Origin: Myrica gale
Lineage: Eukaryota > Streptophyta > Magnoliopsida > Fagales > Myricaceae
Direction of reading: 5' to 3'
NCBI GenBank assembly: GCA_963930655.1
Contig: OZ005604.1
Coordinates: forward strand, 4,040,001 to 4,104,000
Length of the DNA stretch: 64,000 nt
A program made the position numbers and the translations under genes. Shown in pieces: positions 1-11,401 of the stretch. The notes beneath the pieces are model-generated. The model saw only the letters and a list, made by a program, of their open reading frames with translations. It was not told the origin of the DNA and did no database searches. How positions within the stretch are numbered: position 1 is the stretch's first letter; the number at the start of each line of letters is the position of its first letter.

Positions 1-33
1 AACCAACTTCACAATATTAAAGAGGTTAAAAAA

Positions 34-1605
34 CACTACAAAAAAACAGCCAAAAAAACGCTGTTATAGGCCAAAAAGACATATAACAACGTTTTTTTAG
101 CGAAGCTCCGTCGGCATAGATCTATAGCGGCGATACGGGTGATCGCTGGTGAAGACCTAAGGTCTATAGAGGCGGTCGAAACCGCCTCTATAGACCCGAT
201 ATGACCGTCGCTATAGGTGTATAACAGTGGTCAAGTGCCACCTATAGCGGCGGTCACTGACCGCAGCTATAGGTTTGTTTTTTTTCTTCCAAACTACTAC
301 TAAATTTTTCCTATATTTTTCTATACATGCTTTTTTAATCAGTATACAAATTTATTTTAATAATTATAATTCATTGGATGCAAAAATTTAAAGACCAAGG
401 ATAATAAAACAAAATATACTTAATTATTGATTAATAATATTTTACAACAAACACAAGAATCTTTACAAATTAGGAATAGACTGTAATAATGACGCCGAAC
501 AGAATAGAGATTATTCTGTAGGCTAAAACAAAAGGAAATTTGCGAAAAGGGAAAGAGAGAATTTCGACCCAAAGAATTCAGAAACACTCTGGATTCAATA
601 AAATTCGTAATAATCAGGAATGAATCAAAATAACCCACAAGCCGGGTTAAAATAGCTGAAATTCGACCATTAATAGAAATTTGCCAAAAATAGCAAAACC
701 CTAAAAGTTTTACCAAAACGAAATATGGAAAGAAATAAAGTGATTGCCAAAAATCTGGCCCAAATCAGGTTCAGAATTATTTCCCAATCGACAAAAAGGA
801 AATTACCATAAATAGCAAAAATTAACTAAAAGTAGATATTCGAAAAGTAAATCAGTGGATTTAGGGCTCGAAACGATGTGCACCGAGCGTAGCTGGGTGG
901 CTATGACGTGCGTGCCGAAAAGAGCTTTTCGAATTGGGGTCACGGGCGCGAATCAGACACTTGTAGCCAAAGTTATGGCCAAAATACCGACACGTGCACG
1001 AAAACTGCCCCAATTAGGCTAAATCACGATTTCTTGCCATTTTTTACTTGGATCCTCCTGCATCAAATAAGATGTAATTACAAACTTTAAAAGAATAAAA
1101 TGTCTTTACTCTTTCTTTTTGGTGTAACCAAGCTGTCTCCCCTTTTCCTATGCTGAACGGTTCTCCCAAAACTTCCACCATTTCTTTTATTAATCATTCC
1201 TCTGGAGTCTGAAACCAATACCTGCATGTGGCAGAGAAAAATCTCAATTATCAACGGAGACACTTAATTCTCTTAATGTTAAGCAAAATAACAAATAATT
1301 TAACAAATAATACACTTTCATTGATGGGAAAGAATGTATGTTCAAATGTGCAGCCTGTAATATTTTCTTTGTTTTTGGAGAGGGGGAGAGAGAGAGGGAG
1401 GGGGGGGGGCTGGGGATCAAGTAAATAAAGCTGACAGAAGGAGATGTTGTCTACCTTCGTAAATTTACATGCATGAACAACACCCTTTAGCGGCATAAAT
1501 AAATTTTTTTATAAAATGACCCCCCTTTAGCAGCTAAATAAAATGACCGTCGCTATATACTCCTTTTAACGGCGTTTTTAACAACCGTCGCTATATACCT
1601 GTCTG
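34..1605. mobile_element. Degraded CACTA (En/Spm-type) element, left end preserved
   Basis: The left end reads CACTACAAAAAAACAGCC. Subterminal repeats of the form TATAGCGGCGGT/ACCGCCGCTATA follow in both orientations to about position 275. A second, decayed cluster (AGCGGC, ACCGTCGCTATATA) lies at about 1490-1600. The same end and repeat words occur in the complete CACTA element at 39821-45460, and an internal stretch near 905-1013 is also shared with it. The matching GTAGTG right terminus was not found, so the right boundary is a guess. No transposase reading frame is visible. The interior (275-905 and 1090-1490) holds AT-rich sequence without a recognisable gene. Confidence 0.62.
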
Positions 1606-1870
1606 ATGACAACTTATACAAGTAATATTAAAAGACTGAATATCAATCACATTAAACAAACGACAAATGATTACTATTCAAGGGATGTCACTCTCTCTGT
1701 CCTAATTGCACCACGACGTAAGCTTTTTCACTGCGCACTTCATCAGTATAATTACTCTGTCAAAATGCAATAAAACATGTAAGCAACAAAATAACAAAAA
1801 AAAAAAAAAAAAAGAAGCCAGATAAGAACAAGGAAATTGGAGGTGAGGGACTTGTTGGTAGCTAGTCTAG

Positions 1871-2257
1871 CTAAGAAATTACCCACCCGTTCATTCGGAT
1901 CATTCTGCCCTTGACAACATTGTAGGTGACAGCTCTGCCATTCTGATCCTCATGATTAATGTACAGTAAAATTTCTTCATTCTTCCTTATCTCGTATGCC
2001 TGTATAATTGCTTTCTTAATTGTCTGGTCACCTTCACAGTAAGCAGTTATTTCTACCCTGCGGCCACTATATTCCAAGCGGAAAGCCGCATAGCAAATAT
2101 AGACGAACTCTCCGGGGGGGATATTTTCTATACTTTCCTCGGTTTTGTAGCCAGGATCATCTTTCACATCCACTTTTATTGGAACATCAGACATGTTCTT
2201 AAGCTTGCAGTTTCTTGAGAAAATTTCTACCCTCTTATATTTTTCCTCAGAAGTCAC
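1871..2257 (-). CDS. Unrecognised small plant protein or terminal exon (up to 128 codons)
   Basis: This is an open frame of 128 codons with balanced, protein-like composition: many Lys, Glu and Asp, alternating hydrophobic residues, and motifs such as NIPPGEFVYICYAAF and YINHEDQNGRAVTYNVVKG. It looks like a small beta-rich soluble protein. I see no signal peptide, membrane segment or catalytic motif, and I cannot name the family. The first codon is GTG, directly preceded by ...TCGCAG, which could be a splice acceptor, so the frame may be the last exon of a spliced gene. The first in-frame ATG (MSDVPIKV) is at 2194 and would give 107 aa. No partner exon was found upstream in 2258-3450. It lies just beyond the decayed CACTA end and could be cargo or an independent gene. 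Confidence 0.42.
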   Translation of the reverse strand: MTSEEKYKRVEIFSRNCKLKNMSDVPIKVDVKDDPGYKTEESIENIPPGEFVYICYAAFRLEYSGRRVEITAYCEGDQTIKKAIIQAYEIRKNEEILLYINHEDQNGRAVTYNVVKGRMIRMNGWVIS

Positions 2258-3452
2258 CTGCGACTTAAATAGGCAACAGAAGGAGTATTTTGAGCCTGGT
2301 TGGACATGGAGAAAAAGCCTAGCAATTATAGCAATTATTTGACTCCAAAGTGAAGTATATATATGCTACTAGCAATTATAACAACTATATCAGAAAAATC
2401 ATGGAGGAAGAAGAACTAAGTATGGCCGATATCATTGTTCCCAACACCCCCATGGTGATAATGTGATGATCCTGAGATATCCCTTATCCAAATCTCAACC
2501 TTCCTCCAATATCGTGTCAGTTTTCATGGTTAATGTGCTAGTGTAAGTGCTCGTGCTAGTGCTAGTCATTGTAATATACTATCTATCTTGTGAGTTAAAG
2601 TTGTAGCCCATGTTGCTCTCTTATAAATCACGCATCTTATATCCTAGTTCCTCTTTATTTTATCTTTGTTTTGTTCGTAGTAGGGTAGAATATCTTGAAC
2701 CATGAAGCCAACCATGGCACGACACGAACAGGGCTTTCATAACAATCCTTTGAAAATGAGTCAATGCATTTTCTAGTTGTGTTTTCAATAATTGAACTAC
2801 TTGAAAGAAAGAGAAGAACTAATTGCCCTTAATAAAATTTACTTGACATGGGATAAAGATCCTTTATATGTTTTAGTGTATTCTATGAACCACGGTTTTT
2901 AAGTCAAATTATTAGCTGAAATTTATAACATTTATACGTATTACTTTATAGATGTATTAACAAGAAAATACAATGAGAAAGATTTGAATGGTATACGTGA
3001 TAAATGCAGATAGAGCAAGATCTAAGAAATTGAATTTAAAAGCAATAATTAATCTATAGATCGAAATAGCTCTGAGCATTCTAATGAATCTAATGCCATA
3101 GTTTGAGTATTTGTTTTTTCATTGAAGTCACATATGCGATAAAAATTCGAGCATTCCACGACAAATACTAGGTCAAAAGACATCCATTAAATTACTTCTG
3201 GAATATGTTCACTCTTTAGGCCGTCATAACTAGCTTATTAGAAGATGTACAGGCCGGTTACAACTATTTGGAAAAGGTGCAGCTCTTTAATATTCAGTAC
3301 TACGAACTGTCGAAGAAGTTGCATTTTGAATCCCTTTGATAAACATGCTCAACAAACCCATTAAACGCACATAAATTAGGTCCTGAACAGACATCTAGCT
3401 CCACTTGATTCTTGACAAAGTGATTGCTATCCTACTATAGTTAGCATATATA
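2258..3452. other. AT-rich spacer, no gene seen
   Basis: No frame with coding character, RNA gene or clear repeat could be supported here. It separates the small minus-strand ORF from the hAT element. Confidence 0.5.
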
Positions 3453-3460
3453 GGTCGTGC

Positions 3461-4282
3461 CCAGTGGCGGAACCAAGACCGAATTTGAAGGGAAGCCAAC
3501 TCCTAAAAGAAAATGTCAAAAAAAATAATTAACTACTTAATGCACAAAAATTTCTTAGAGTTAAAATATTCAAAATTAAAGATTAAAAGCATTAAAAATA
3601 TATTATATTGAAATAAAAGTACCGTGTTATTTGTTGAGACTGATAGATGTCAATTGGATCCTACAGTTCTACATATTCTCTATACCGTGCCCGTGTGCAA
3701 ATAAAATATGTGACACATTTTTTCGCTGATTTTTGAGTGCTTCACATTGTTTTCTAGCATCATTGTGAGCACTATTAATTGCACCAACATGGTCACCAAA
3801 TACCTCCACTTCCTTTTTCCAATTGCTAAACCCCATAGATGTAAACACATCACCTCCGAATCTTGATTAAACAAAACACGAGGTTTTTTCGAGCTAATAT
3901 TTGACTCAGAAGTAGCAGTCACGCTAGGAGTACCAGACGACCCCGTTGGTTTTTTTTATAAAAAAATTCTTCATTATCTAAAAAAACGAAAACAATATTT
4001 ATCAATTTAATTTCACAAGTCACAACCTAAGGCCTAATCACAATTTCACTATCTAGTCATAATCACAATTTCAATATAATTTCAAAACTTAATTAATAAT
4101 CAATAACCACAATAATATGAAAAAGAATTTGAAGTACAACAATCTTAAAATCAAATAAGACTTGTAGTGAAATTTAAGGGGAGTGCATTTAGTTAGAGTA
4201 TATATATATATATAAATTTAAAGTGAAGCATGAGGCCAACCGGGGCCAGGGCCCCTGTTGGCCCCCCCTTGCATCCGCCAAT
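3461..4282. mobile_element. Non-autonomous hAT element with perfect 8-bp target duplication
   Basis: The left end reads CCAGTGGCGGAACCAAG and the right end reads ...TTGCATCCGCCAAT, so short imperfect terminal inverted repeats (AGTGGCGGA / TCCGCCA) bound the element. The 8 bp on each side are identical: GGTCGTGC at 3453-3460 and at 4283-4290. An 8-bp duplication is the hAT signature, and CAGTGGCGGA-type ends are common in plant hAT elements. The interior retains a short hAT transposase remnant on the minus strand. The total length of 822 bp is too short for an autonomous element. Confidence 0.85.
3701..3842 (-). pseudogene. hAT transposase remnant (TTF-type zinc-finger/DUF4371 region)
   Basis: Read on the minus strand, the segment encodes SMGFSNWKKEVEVFGDH followed by VGAINSAHNDARKQCEALK and NQRKNVSHIL. 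This is the FxNWKK...H..(S/N)xxHN.A...CE.L.NQ signature of the N-terminal zinc-finger region of plant hAT (ZMYM/TTF-type, DUF4371) transposases. About 47 codons are recognisable. The rest of the protein, including the catalytic and hATC dimerisation regions, is absent. It lies inside the bounded hAT element and supports that assignment independently of the ends. Confidence 0.75.
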
Positions 4283-5040
4283 GGTCGTGCCATGATCAAG
4301 AAGGCTGCGGGGTGCCTCCCCAAGCCTCCGTCTAGATCGCGGAGGTCATCGAGTCGAGGAGATGAAACTAGTAGGTTAAGACGCAGAAAATTATTGAAAA
4401 GCTAGCTCAAGTCATACGAACTGAAATTCGAGACCTCGAGCTTCTTTTAACGACCCAGACGTGAGACGACTAGACGAGAATCCATGAGAAAGACAAGAAG
4501 AGCTTGACTTGAAAAAGAACAACTCCAGCTTATGGCAACAGAATCAGAATTCTCAAAACGATGCATTTGGTGAAAGATCCAAAGCTCTTACCATTGCAAA
4601 TATTCAGGAATTTGCACGAAAAGGTTCGCAGGCTTTCGCTGCTCGCTCCTTTGCCGTTTGCTTGTCCGACAAGTTCTCTCACTGGCAGGTCACACTCACT
4701 TCTTGTTTTGCACAGTCGTATTGGTCAGAGAGGAATGGCCGGGCCCCCGAAAGTGCAACACCTCGACCCGGAGATTATGTTGATAGGCCATGCATGCCAC
4801 GTAGATCTATGAATTGGGTCACTGCAATCTGATTTAGGCCCAAATCGAAATGTTTCGAATTGAATACAATGAACCGAAGTCAGGTGGCCCGGCCCAGCTC
4901 AGAAAGAGAGTAAAGTCAAAAAGGAAGAGAAACATTATTCTATTGAAGTTTAGAACCAAATGAGAAGAGAGCTACCTGGAATCGCTGACAGCTGAAACTT
5001 GATAACATGTAGATTCTAGACAGCACCTTGTATATCATAC
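4283..5040. other. Spacer with an unexplained plus-strand reading frame
   Basis: A plus-strand frame at about 4509-4832 contains the stretch IANIQEFARKGSQAFAA, followed by HWQ directly before a GT at about 4690. It could be a captured exon, but I cannot link it to a family and no partner exon is visible. Nothing else was recognised in this interval. Confidence 0.3.
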
Positions 5041-5331
5041 CTGCAAACGATTTCTAATTGCCACAAGACAATTCCGTGAGTCTGAGTCTTAACAAAATAA
5101 TTAAAATGGTGGCCTGGTGAAATATCAACGTTTAGCAGACCTTGCTTTTGTTGACCTTCGTCCACCGTCACCGTCTTCAACGACTGATCAGACTCATCCA
5201 CTTTCCCATAGAAACAAGCCTGTCAGATCTGGAATATTTATCTCTACATGAATACGTACGAATGCGTAAAAGTTGGAAGGAAAAGATGCTTACTGCTGAG
5301 TAGTACAAACTCATGAATCCAGAAGTAAACC
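5041..5331 (-). pseudogene. Two exon-like segments of an unrecognised gene
   Basis: On the minus strand, a 38-nt segment (5294-5331) encoding FTSGFMSLYYSA ends at a GTAAGC donor. It is followed by a short intron of about 74 bp and a ...CTGACAG acceptor. A 179-nt segment (5041-5219) follows, encoding ACFYGKVDESDQSLKTVTVD, then QQKQGLLNVDISPGHHF and NYFVKTQTHGIVLWQLEIV, and ends at a GTATGA donor. The phases join cleanly without a stop, which is unlikely by chance. The second segment looks like an alternating beta-strand domain. I cannot name the protein. No start, stop or further exons were found, so it is probably a fragment of a host gene rather than a complete locus. Confidence 0.4.
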
Positions 5332-5794
5332 CTGTATATGCAAGAACCAGTCGAACATGATAGCTGATCCATCTTCTGCCGCAGTCTTACAGAAACTATA
5401 CCTAGAGAGAGGCAGGAGGAAGACCTTAGAAATGCTTGTTCCGACTTCCTTCTCTTAAGACCCTCTATAGTTTACTTGCAACGTTTCAATGCTTCTCATT
5501 TCTATTTGTCGTGAAGAAGCGACTTAGTCGCCCCGTCAAGATCGAAGAAGCATAGCGAAGGTGATCAATCAATGTGCAAAACAACGATAGAAACTAATAA
5601 AATAAACGGAAATATTTGAATATAAGACTGTAGGGCATTCATAATGGAGTGCAAGATCATGGATCTTGCTGGCGCCTAATTTATGCTGGTCAACGGCGGC
5701 AGCTTGGCAACAGTTTTAATTTTAAAACATTTGGACCTTCTCTAGATGAAATTCAGGTTCATGGGCCCGTTCATAATTACGTGGGTGTGTCCAT

Positions 5795-6257
5795 TAGGGC
5801 TACACAACCGGAAATCCGGTCCGGTTTTCGGGACCGGATTTTCGGTTGTACCTAAAATGAATGACCGGATCGGACTAAAGCGGTCTTGGACCACTTGACC
5901 AGTTTATTTTTTTCTTAAGTTTTTATTTATTTTTTCTTAAGTGTTTTTTTAAATCACGGGAAAGAGAGGATTTAATTTCGAAGGGGGAAGGCCGAAAGAG
6001 ACTCAAGGGACTAGGGAGGGTGTCAAAATGTATAATTTTGACTTAAGATTTTTATTTTTTAAGTTTAAAGTTTGTATTAAAATTTAAAAAATATATTTAT
6101 TATTTAAATTAATAAATGAGATCTGGTCCGATCCAAATCGGATCCCAAATGGCATGGACCGGACCGGATAAAATTGATTTTTCAAATGCGGTCTGGACTG
6201 GATCCTATTTGGACCACAAGTCTGGTCCAGTCTGCGGTTCGGTTCTGTGTAGCCCTA
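5795..6257. mobile_element. hAT MITE, CCGGTCCGG-rich family, copy 1
   Basis: The terminal inverted repeats are TAGGGCTACACA and TGTGTAGCCCTA. The flanks are GTGTCCAT (5787-5794) and ATGTCCAT (6258-6265), an 8-bp target duplication with one difference. Both subterminal regions are packed with CCGGTCCGG and GGTCCGGT words, and the centre is very AT-rich. Copies 2 and 3 of the same family are at 36307-36843 and 54881-55193. No coding capacity. Confidence 0.9.
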
Positions 6258-6265
6258 ATGTCCAT

Positions 6266-8330
6266 GAGTCCATTCTGAGTTAACAATGTTGGAAGACGTG
6301 TACTGAATCTACAAGTAGGCTGTATTAGAAGCACAATTGCACAAGGTCACTAGTTTTTCTTTCCCATTTAACATTACCATTTTGCTACCATGTAGGCCAG
6401 TTAGTTTGGGATCTACAAATAGGGACTCTTTTGAGGCGAGTGCGTAGGTAGGAAGTCTCCGGATTAAATCTCTTACCCTTCAAAACCAACTGCATACTTG
6501 TAACCCTCACCATTTTTCTATATGGGTGTTCTTATTGTTGTCAAAGATATCGAATACTGTGCTCGCTGGTGTCTGAACAGTAATGTGATTCTGTTGTAAT
6601 TAATCATTGTCCGGGGAAGACAAGAAAATCCATTTAAGAGCATCTTGATTTTATAATATTTTTGTTTATGGAATTTACTGAGCCCATAGAAACAGTGAAA
6701 TTTTGATCATATCTTAATTGAAAGATGCTCGGCGTGAAGCTAATATACTCTTCCATTTCGCATCTTTTTGTGTATTTCTCAATCAGACGTATTAGCAAGA
6801 TTTTCTAATTCAAAGGAACTTCATCTTAACCGGATAATTTTTTTTTGTTTTTTTGTTATTCGACAAATAAATTACTCGGGCACTATATGGAGTAATTACT
6901 TCGTAAAAAATATTTTTTAAATTTTCTCTACAGTTATACAACTAAGGATAATTGGTCATAATTTTTCCTTAATAGTCAATCGATAATTATCACCAAAGAT
7001 GCGGAAAAACGTTTTATCCTTAATTTGCTGAAATATTTGTACGCCGTTTTTCAGACCAATTATGCACTCTCCCCCCATTTTCCTATCCAATTCTTTTTTG
7101 GGTTCTATCAGAGCATTTCTTTTTATATTGAAAAAATGTTTCTGCCGAACAAAAATGGATTTTGGACAAAAGCAATGTCGTAAATCTGAAATCTGGAAAG
7201 TATATATACAAACCTCAAAACCGACAGTTGGCACACATAAAGTTAGCAGTACTCAAAGCTACCTTCTTTGAGACTCAAAGTTGGCTTCAATAATGATGAG
7301 ATTTCCAGGATAATCAGGGTTCAGGAAGAAGTCCAGGAAGAGGCTTTTAGTTGAGCAGGTCGGATAGCACAGTCAAGCTAGGAGCCAAAGCTTGAAATAA
7401 GTTTTTACAAACTAAAATGAATAGCATAATGCTTCAACAGTTGCAATGAGAATACGAGTAAAATACAAGTAGAACCATATATGCAATAAACATGCAAGTT
7501 CCTACAGATCTTTAGGAAGAACTCTTCTTAAATTGAATTTAATTTCTTACGTTTCATTGATCTTTGGCGTACAAGAGGCCGGAAGATATCAGAAGTCGCA
7601 ATGATCTGCTTTAGCTTATGCGTTGCCCCCTCTCATATATACATTGTTACAACTTACATTTGACATGGAACATTACAACACTGGTAGACATGTAAAGAAA
7701 CAACCGGATAAATGATGAACGAATTGAAAAAAGATCTGCCCAGGTCGTCAGACAAATTTTCAACATGCATGGAAGAACAACACATATACTTCATCTGAGT
7801 ATTCTCCATAGCACAAAATGCAGCTAGCACTTAAAAAAATAAAGAAAGAAGAAGAAAGTAAATGTCTCTGATTGAAGAAAATGTAAATGCAAACCCTCTC
7901 CACAAAACTAAGAAATTCATGGCCACTTGTTTACGTTTTCAACATGAACTTTTTGTCTAGACAATAAAAATTAAAGTGGACAGGCGTGTGTTATAAGACA
8001 GTATCTTAAATCAGAGTGTTAATCTGCACACTCAAACTGGCCCCTCATTTGCAATATCTCCTTCAAATTACCATTTTCATCAAATTGCACCCTCAGAACT
8101 ACTAGAATTGTGTTGGTATTGTAAGTAAAAGGAATAAGTGTGTAAGTACATGATCGGGAATATACCCTTAGAGCTCTGGTACCAACACAAGTCTCAACCA
8201 CTGAATTTTTATGCTTTGTTTTGAAGTTCCCAAGCACTATAGAATTGTGAAGGGTTCGCGGTAGCCAGAGAAGCTGTTGAGTAGCCAAATTTTTTAGAAT
8301 TTCCGTCGCGGTGAAGTACTAATCATGGCT
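6266..8330. other. Spacer without recognisable genes
   Basis: AT-rich sequence. The short frames at 6956-7271 and 8019-8288 lack coding character. No transposon ends or RNA genes were recognised. Confidence 0.5.
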
Positions 8331-8349
8331 ATGGCTGGACAACAATTCT

Positions 8350-11300
8350 GTGGAGAAGTTTGGTCAAAGTAACTGTCTCGTTTCGAAAATAGCTTTCTTT
8401 CGTTCTCTGGTAATTGAGGCAAAGTCCTTCCAGTTTTCTGTTAGTTCGTCTGGGTTAGTTACGATAACAAAGCAGCATAGGAGATCGCAGACGTCGATTC
8501 GTGTTGGTAGGTACGGTGTGGTGTGGTTGGCGAATCTGTTTGGTAAGCTTGTGGAGTCCAAGGTCTCTAATGAGTTTTCAGAGCGTTTTAACGAGTCACC
8601 GCGTGCATATTTAGCCCAGAAGTGTTCGAATCATAACGGACGGCACGTGGTTCTCGCTGAATTCGGGGAGAGACGCCGGCGAGGGGCGGTGATGATTTCG
8701 GAAGGGAGGTCACGCGACGGGTGGAGGTCATTTATTTTAATGTGCGAAGAGTTGATTTTGGTTATCGGTGAGCTTCGTCGTAAGAAAACGGGGGTTGTGG
8801 CGTCCTCGGCTAGATCTGGCGTTTCCTTTGCTGATATGGTGAAGGTGAGTGCGCCGGAGAAGAAGGTGGCGGGGAGGAGAGAGAACGTCAAAGAACAGGT
8901 TGTCGCGGGCTGCATGCAATTGTAGGAGACAGCTGATGTTTCCCGTGCGCCGCATACACATAACGTAGGGGCTAGTGGGTCAGACTGTGCAGGCGCCTGA
9001 GTCTGTCAGGCTTTTGTGGGAGCAGTTATTGCACATGCGGGCTGAGCTGGAAAGCATCATCGGGTTTTTCCACTACGGAGCTCAAGTGTGGGGCTTGCGG
9101 TTATAACTCGGTGGCTCCTCAGCTTTTGTCTGCCTCCAATCTGACTTCGGGTGGGCTGGATGGGATGGGCCCGAGACCCGTTTTGGGCCAAAATGTCTTG
9201 GGCTCAAAAGAGTTAGCCTCCGGGCTGGTGGCTCATCAGCTTGTGTCCACTTACTCTGCCAACTTCCGGGTGGGCTGGACCCTGCGTTGGGTTTGTTTTC
9301 TTCAGGCCCGCATGTGGTTGGGTCGGGTTCTCTCGTCCTAACCGAAATCGACACCATCTCTTTGATTTCTCCCGACTTCTCGCTCTTACCTGCCGATATC
9401 GATGCAGGCGTTTCTCCATCTATCGACTTTGGGGTCGTTGGGCAGCTGGTTTCTGGGGAGGGTGTGGGTGTTTCGGCGCCGTCTCCTCTGCCGATGGTCG
9501 ACCAACAGGACTCCGATGCCTGTTTGTCTAGTGATCGTGATGGTTTAGCGACGGAAGGGGGTCTGTCCCTCTGTCGCCTATGCCGGGAGCTGAGAATTTT
9601 GACATGCCTATTTGTGGTTCGGGTGCTCCCTTGTTGGGTCGCCACTCTGGGCTTGATTCAAGAGGTGTTTTGGCTTGTGGTGAGAGGAGTCAGGACGTGA
9701 CGATTTCGACCATTGGTGGGAGGATATCTGCTGTTGTGGGGGTTGGTGCAGCTGAGGGTGACTTGCATAAGTCCCTGATTTGCGATGCTACTTCTGATTC
9801 TGTGGTGTCACATCCTCTGTTGCAGCAATCCACTGAAGGGAGTTTGGGTCCATTGGTGCAGTTTGAGGGTGGGGCTGATGAGATGCTTGTTGAGCCTTTG
9901 AGGACTTTGTATCCATGGAGTAATCAAATTGAAGCTTCGCGGTGGGTGTTAGAGATGGTGTCCTCCTTTAGGCACTTGGTGGGGGTGTCCAGTGAAGGTT
10001 ACGAATCTGACTTGCTGAAGCTATTTGCTGCTTTGGAATTGGAAAGGGGGAAGGGCAGCAAGGTTCCGGGCAGACCTGGCAGTAAGTTGTTTCGGGAACT
10101 GAAAGCTTTAGAATGTTCTGTGAACTATGAAGGTTCTGCTTCTAATTCGAGCAGGGGTAGGAAGGGAGGGAGGGCTTTAGTTATTTCTCCATGAAGCCTA
10201 AGATTATTTGTTGGAATGTGAGGGGGTTGAATGATAGTTCTAAATGTCAGAATGTAGGTAACTTGTTACGGGGGTGGAAGGGAGATTTAGTGTGCCTTTA
10301 GGAGACGAAGGTTGCTGAGGTGTCTCGTGCCATGGTGAGAAGATTATGGGGTGGGCCACATGTGGATTGGAGGTGTTTGGCATCTCATGGGGCATCGGGA
10401 GGCTTGCTGTGTCTTTGAGATTCGCGGCTCTTGGAGGTGGTTGAGACTTGTGTTGGTATGTTCTCTTTATCGTTGATTTTTAAGAATGTTGAGGATGGTG
10501 TTCAGTGGATCTTTTCGGGAGTCTATGACCCTAATGATGATTGGTATAGGACTCAGTTATGGGATGAGTTGACAGGGGTTTATAGTTGGTGGCATTTACC
10601 GTGGTGCATTAGGGGTGACTTTAATGTGACTCGTTTTCCTAGCGAGAGGTCGGGTGGTGGAGGTGTTAAGAGAGCCATGGTTGAGTTTTCAGAGTTTGTG
10701 TTTGATCTTGGGCTTATGGACCTTAAGATGGCTGGGGGGTCGTACACTTGGTCTAATGGGCAAACTTGGTCCAGGATTGATCGTTTTCTTGTTAGTCCGG
10801 ATTGGGAGGCTTTGTGTCCGGACCTTTTTCAGAAACGTTTACCACATTTGTATTCGGACCATTTCCCAATTGTGTTGGAAGGTGGGAAGTTTGGGGGTGC
10901 CAACAAGCCTTTCCGCTTTGAGAATATGTGGCTTAAGGTGGAAGGGTTTGTGGATTTGGTGAAGGAGTGGTGGCAAGACTTTGACTTCATGGGGTTCCCG
11001 AGCTATGTCCTCAATGCGAAGTTAACGGCTTTGAAACAGAAACTTAGGGTGTGGAATCGAGATGTCTTTGGGGAGCTCCGTGTTAGGAAAGTGGCCCTTA
11101 TGCATGAGTTGGAGTCTCTTGATACCTTGGATGAGGGAGGCAATCTTGATGAGGATAGTGGAGCGTGGAGGTCGGAGGTCTCTCGCGAATTAAATGATTT
11201 GATTATTTTGGAGGAGGTTAGTTAGAGACAAAAGTTTAGGGTTTTTTTGGTTGCAGGATGGTGACCGTTGCACCAAGTTTTTCCATCGTGTTGCTAATTC

Positions 11301-11400
11301 TCATCGGCGGACGAATATGATTATTACTCTTATCTATATGCAGAGCCGTTTGACTGGCGTCCCGCGCTTGTCGGGTTGGATTTTGATCGTATTTCGGGGG
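8350..11400 (+). mobile_element. LINE (L1-like) retrotransposon, truncated before the reverse transcriptase
   Basis: The element keeps an ORF1-like region (about 8350-10194) and the endonuclease part of ORF2 (10191-11225). The reverse transcriptase, RNase H, 3' UTR and poly-A are missing. ORF1 pieces in one frame include a segment typical of plant LINE gag (RAYLAQKCSNHNGRHVVL) and, near its end, WVLEMVSSFRHLVGVSSEGY with a Ser/Arg/Gly-rich tail. The ORF1 stop overlaps the ORF2 start as ATGA at 10191-10194, a normal LINE arrangement. The last recognisable LINE peptide is EPFDWRPALVGLDFDRISG at about 11344-11400, in a shifted frame after a small deletion. LINE copies usually lose the 5' end, so loss of the 3' part points to later recombination. 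Confidence 0.85.
10191..11225 (+). pseudogene. LINE ORF2 endonuclease domain, interrupted by stops
   Basis: The frame starts MKPKIICWNVRGLND, the canonical start of plant LINE ORF2 and of the apurinic-type endonuclease (exonuclease-endonuclease-phosphatase) domain. It continues through IRGDFNVTRFPSER, GGSYTWSNGQTWSRIDRFLV and YSDHFPIVLEGG, which carry the GDFN, SRIDR and SDH catalytic signatures. Three in-frame stops are present: TAG at 10299, TGA at 10416 and TAG at 11223. The expected acidic QETK motif is broken by the first stop (CL-stop-ETK). Downstream, about 30 residues up to RVANSHRRTNMI are still LINE-like. The domain would nick the genomic target for target-primed reverse transcription, but this copy cannot make it. 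Confidence 0.88.
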
Positions 11401-11401
11401 T

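Noticed and set aside
4156-4170. GTAGTG as a possible right end of the CACTA relic starting at 34
   Set aside because: It lacks adjacent T-run and subterminal GCGGCGGT repeats, and it lies inside a separate, well-bounded hAT element.
8631-9645. Minus-strand frames opposite the LINE ORF1
   Set aside because: They are shadows of GC-rich LINE coding sequence. The plus-strand frame carries the LINE motifs.
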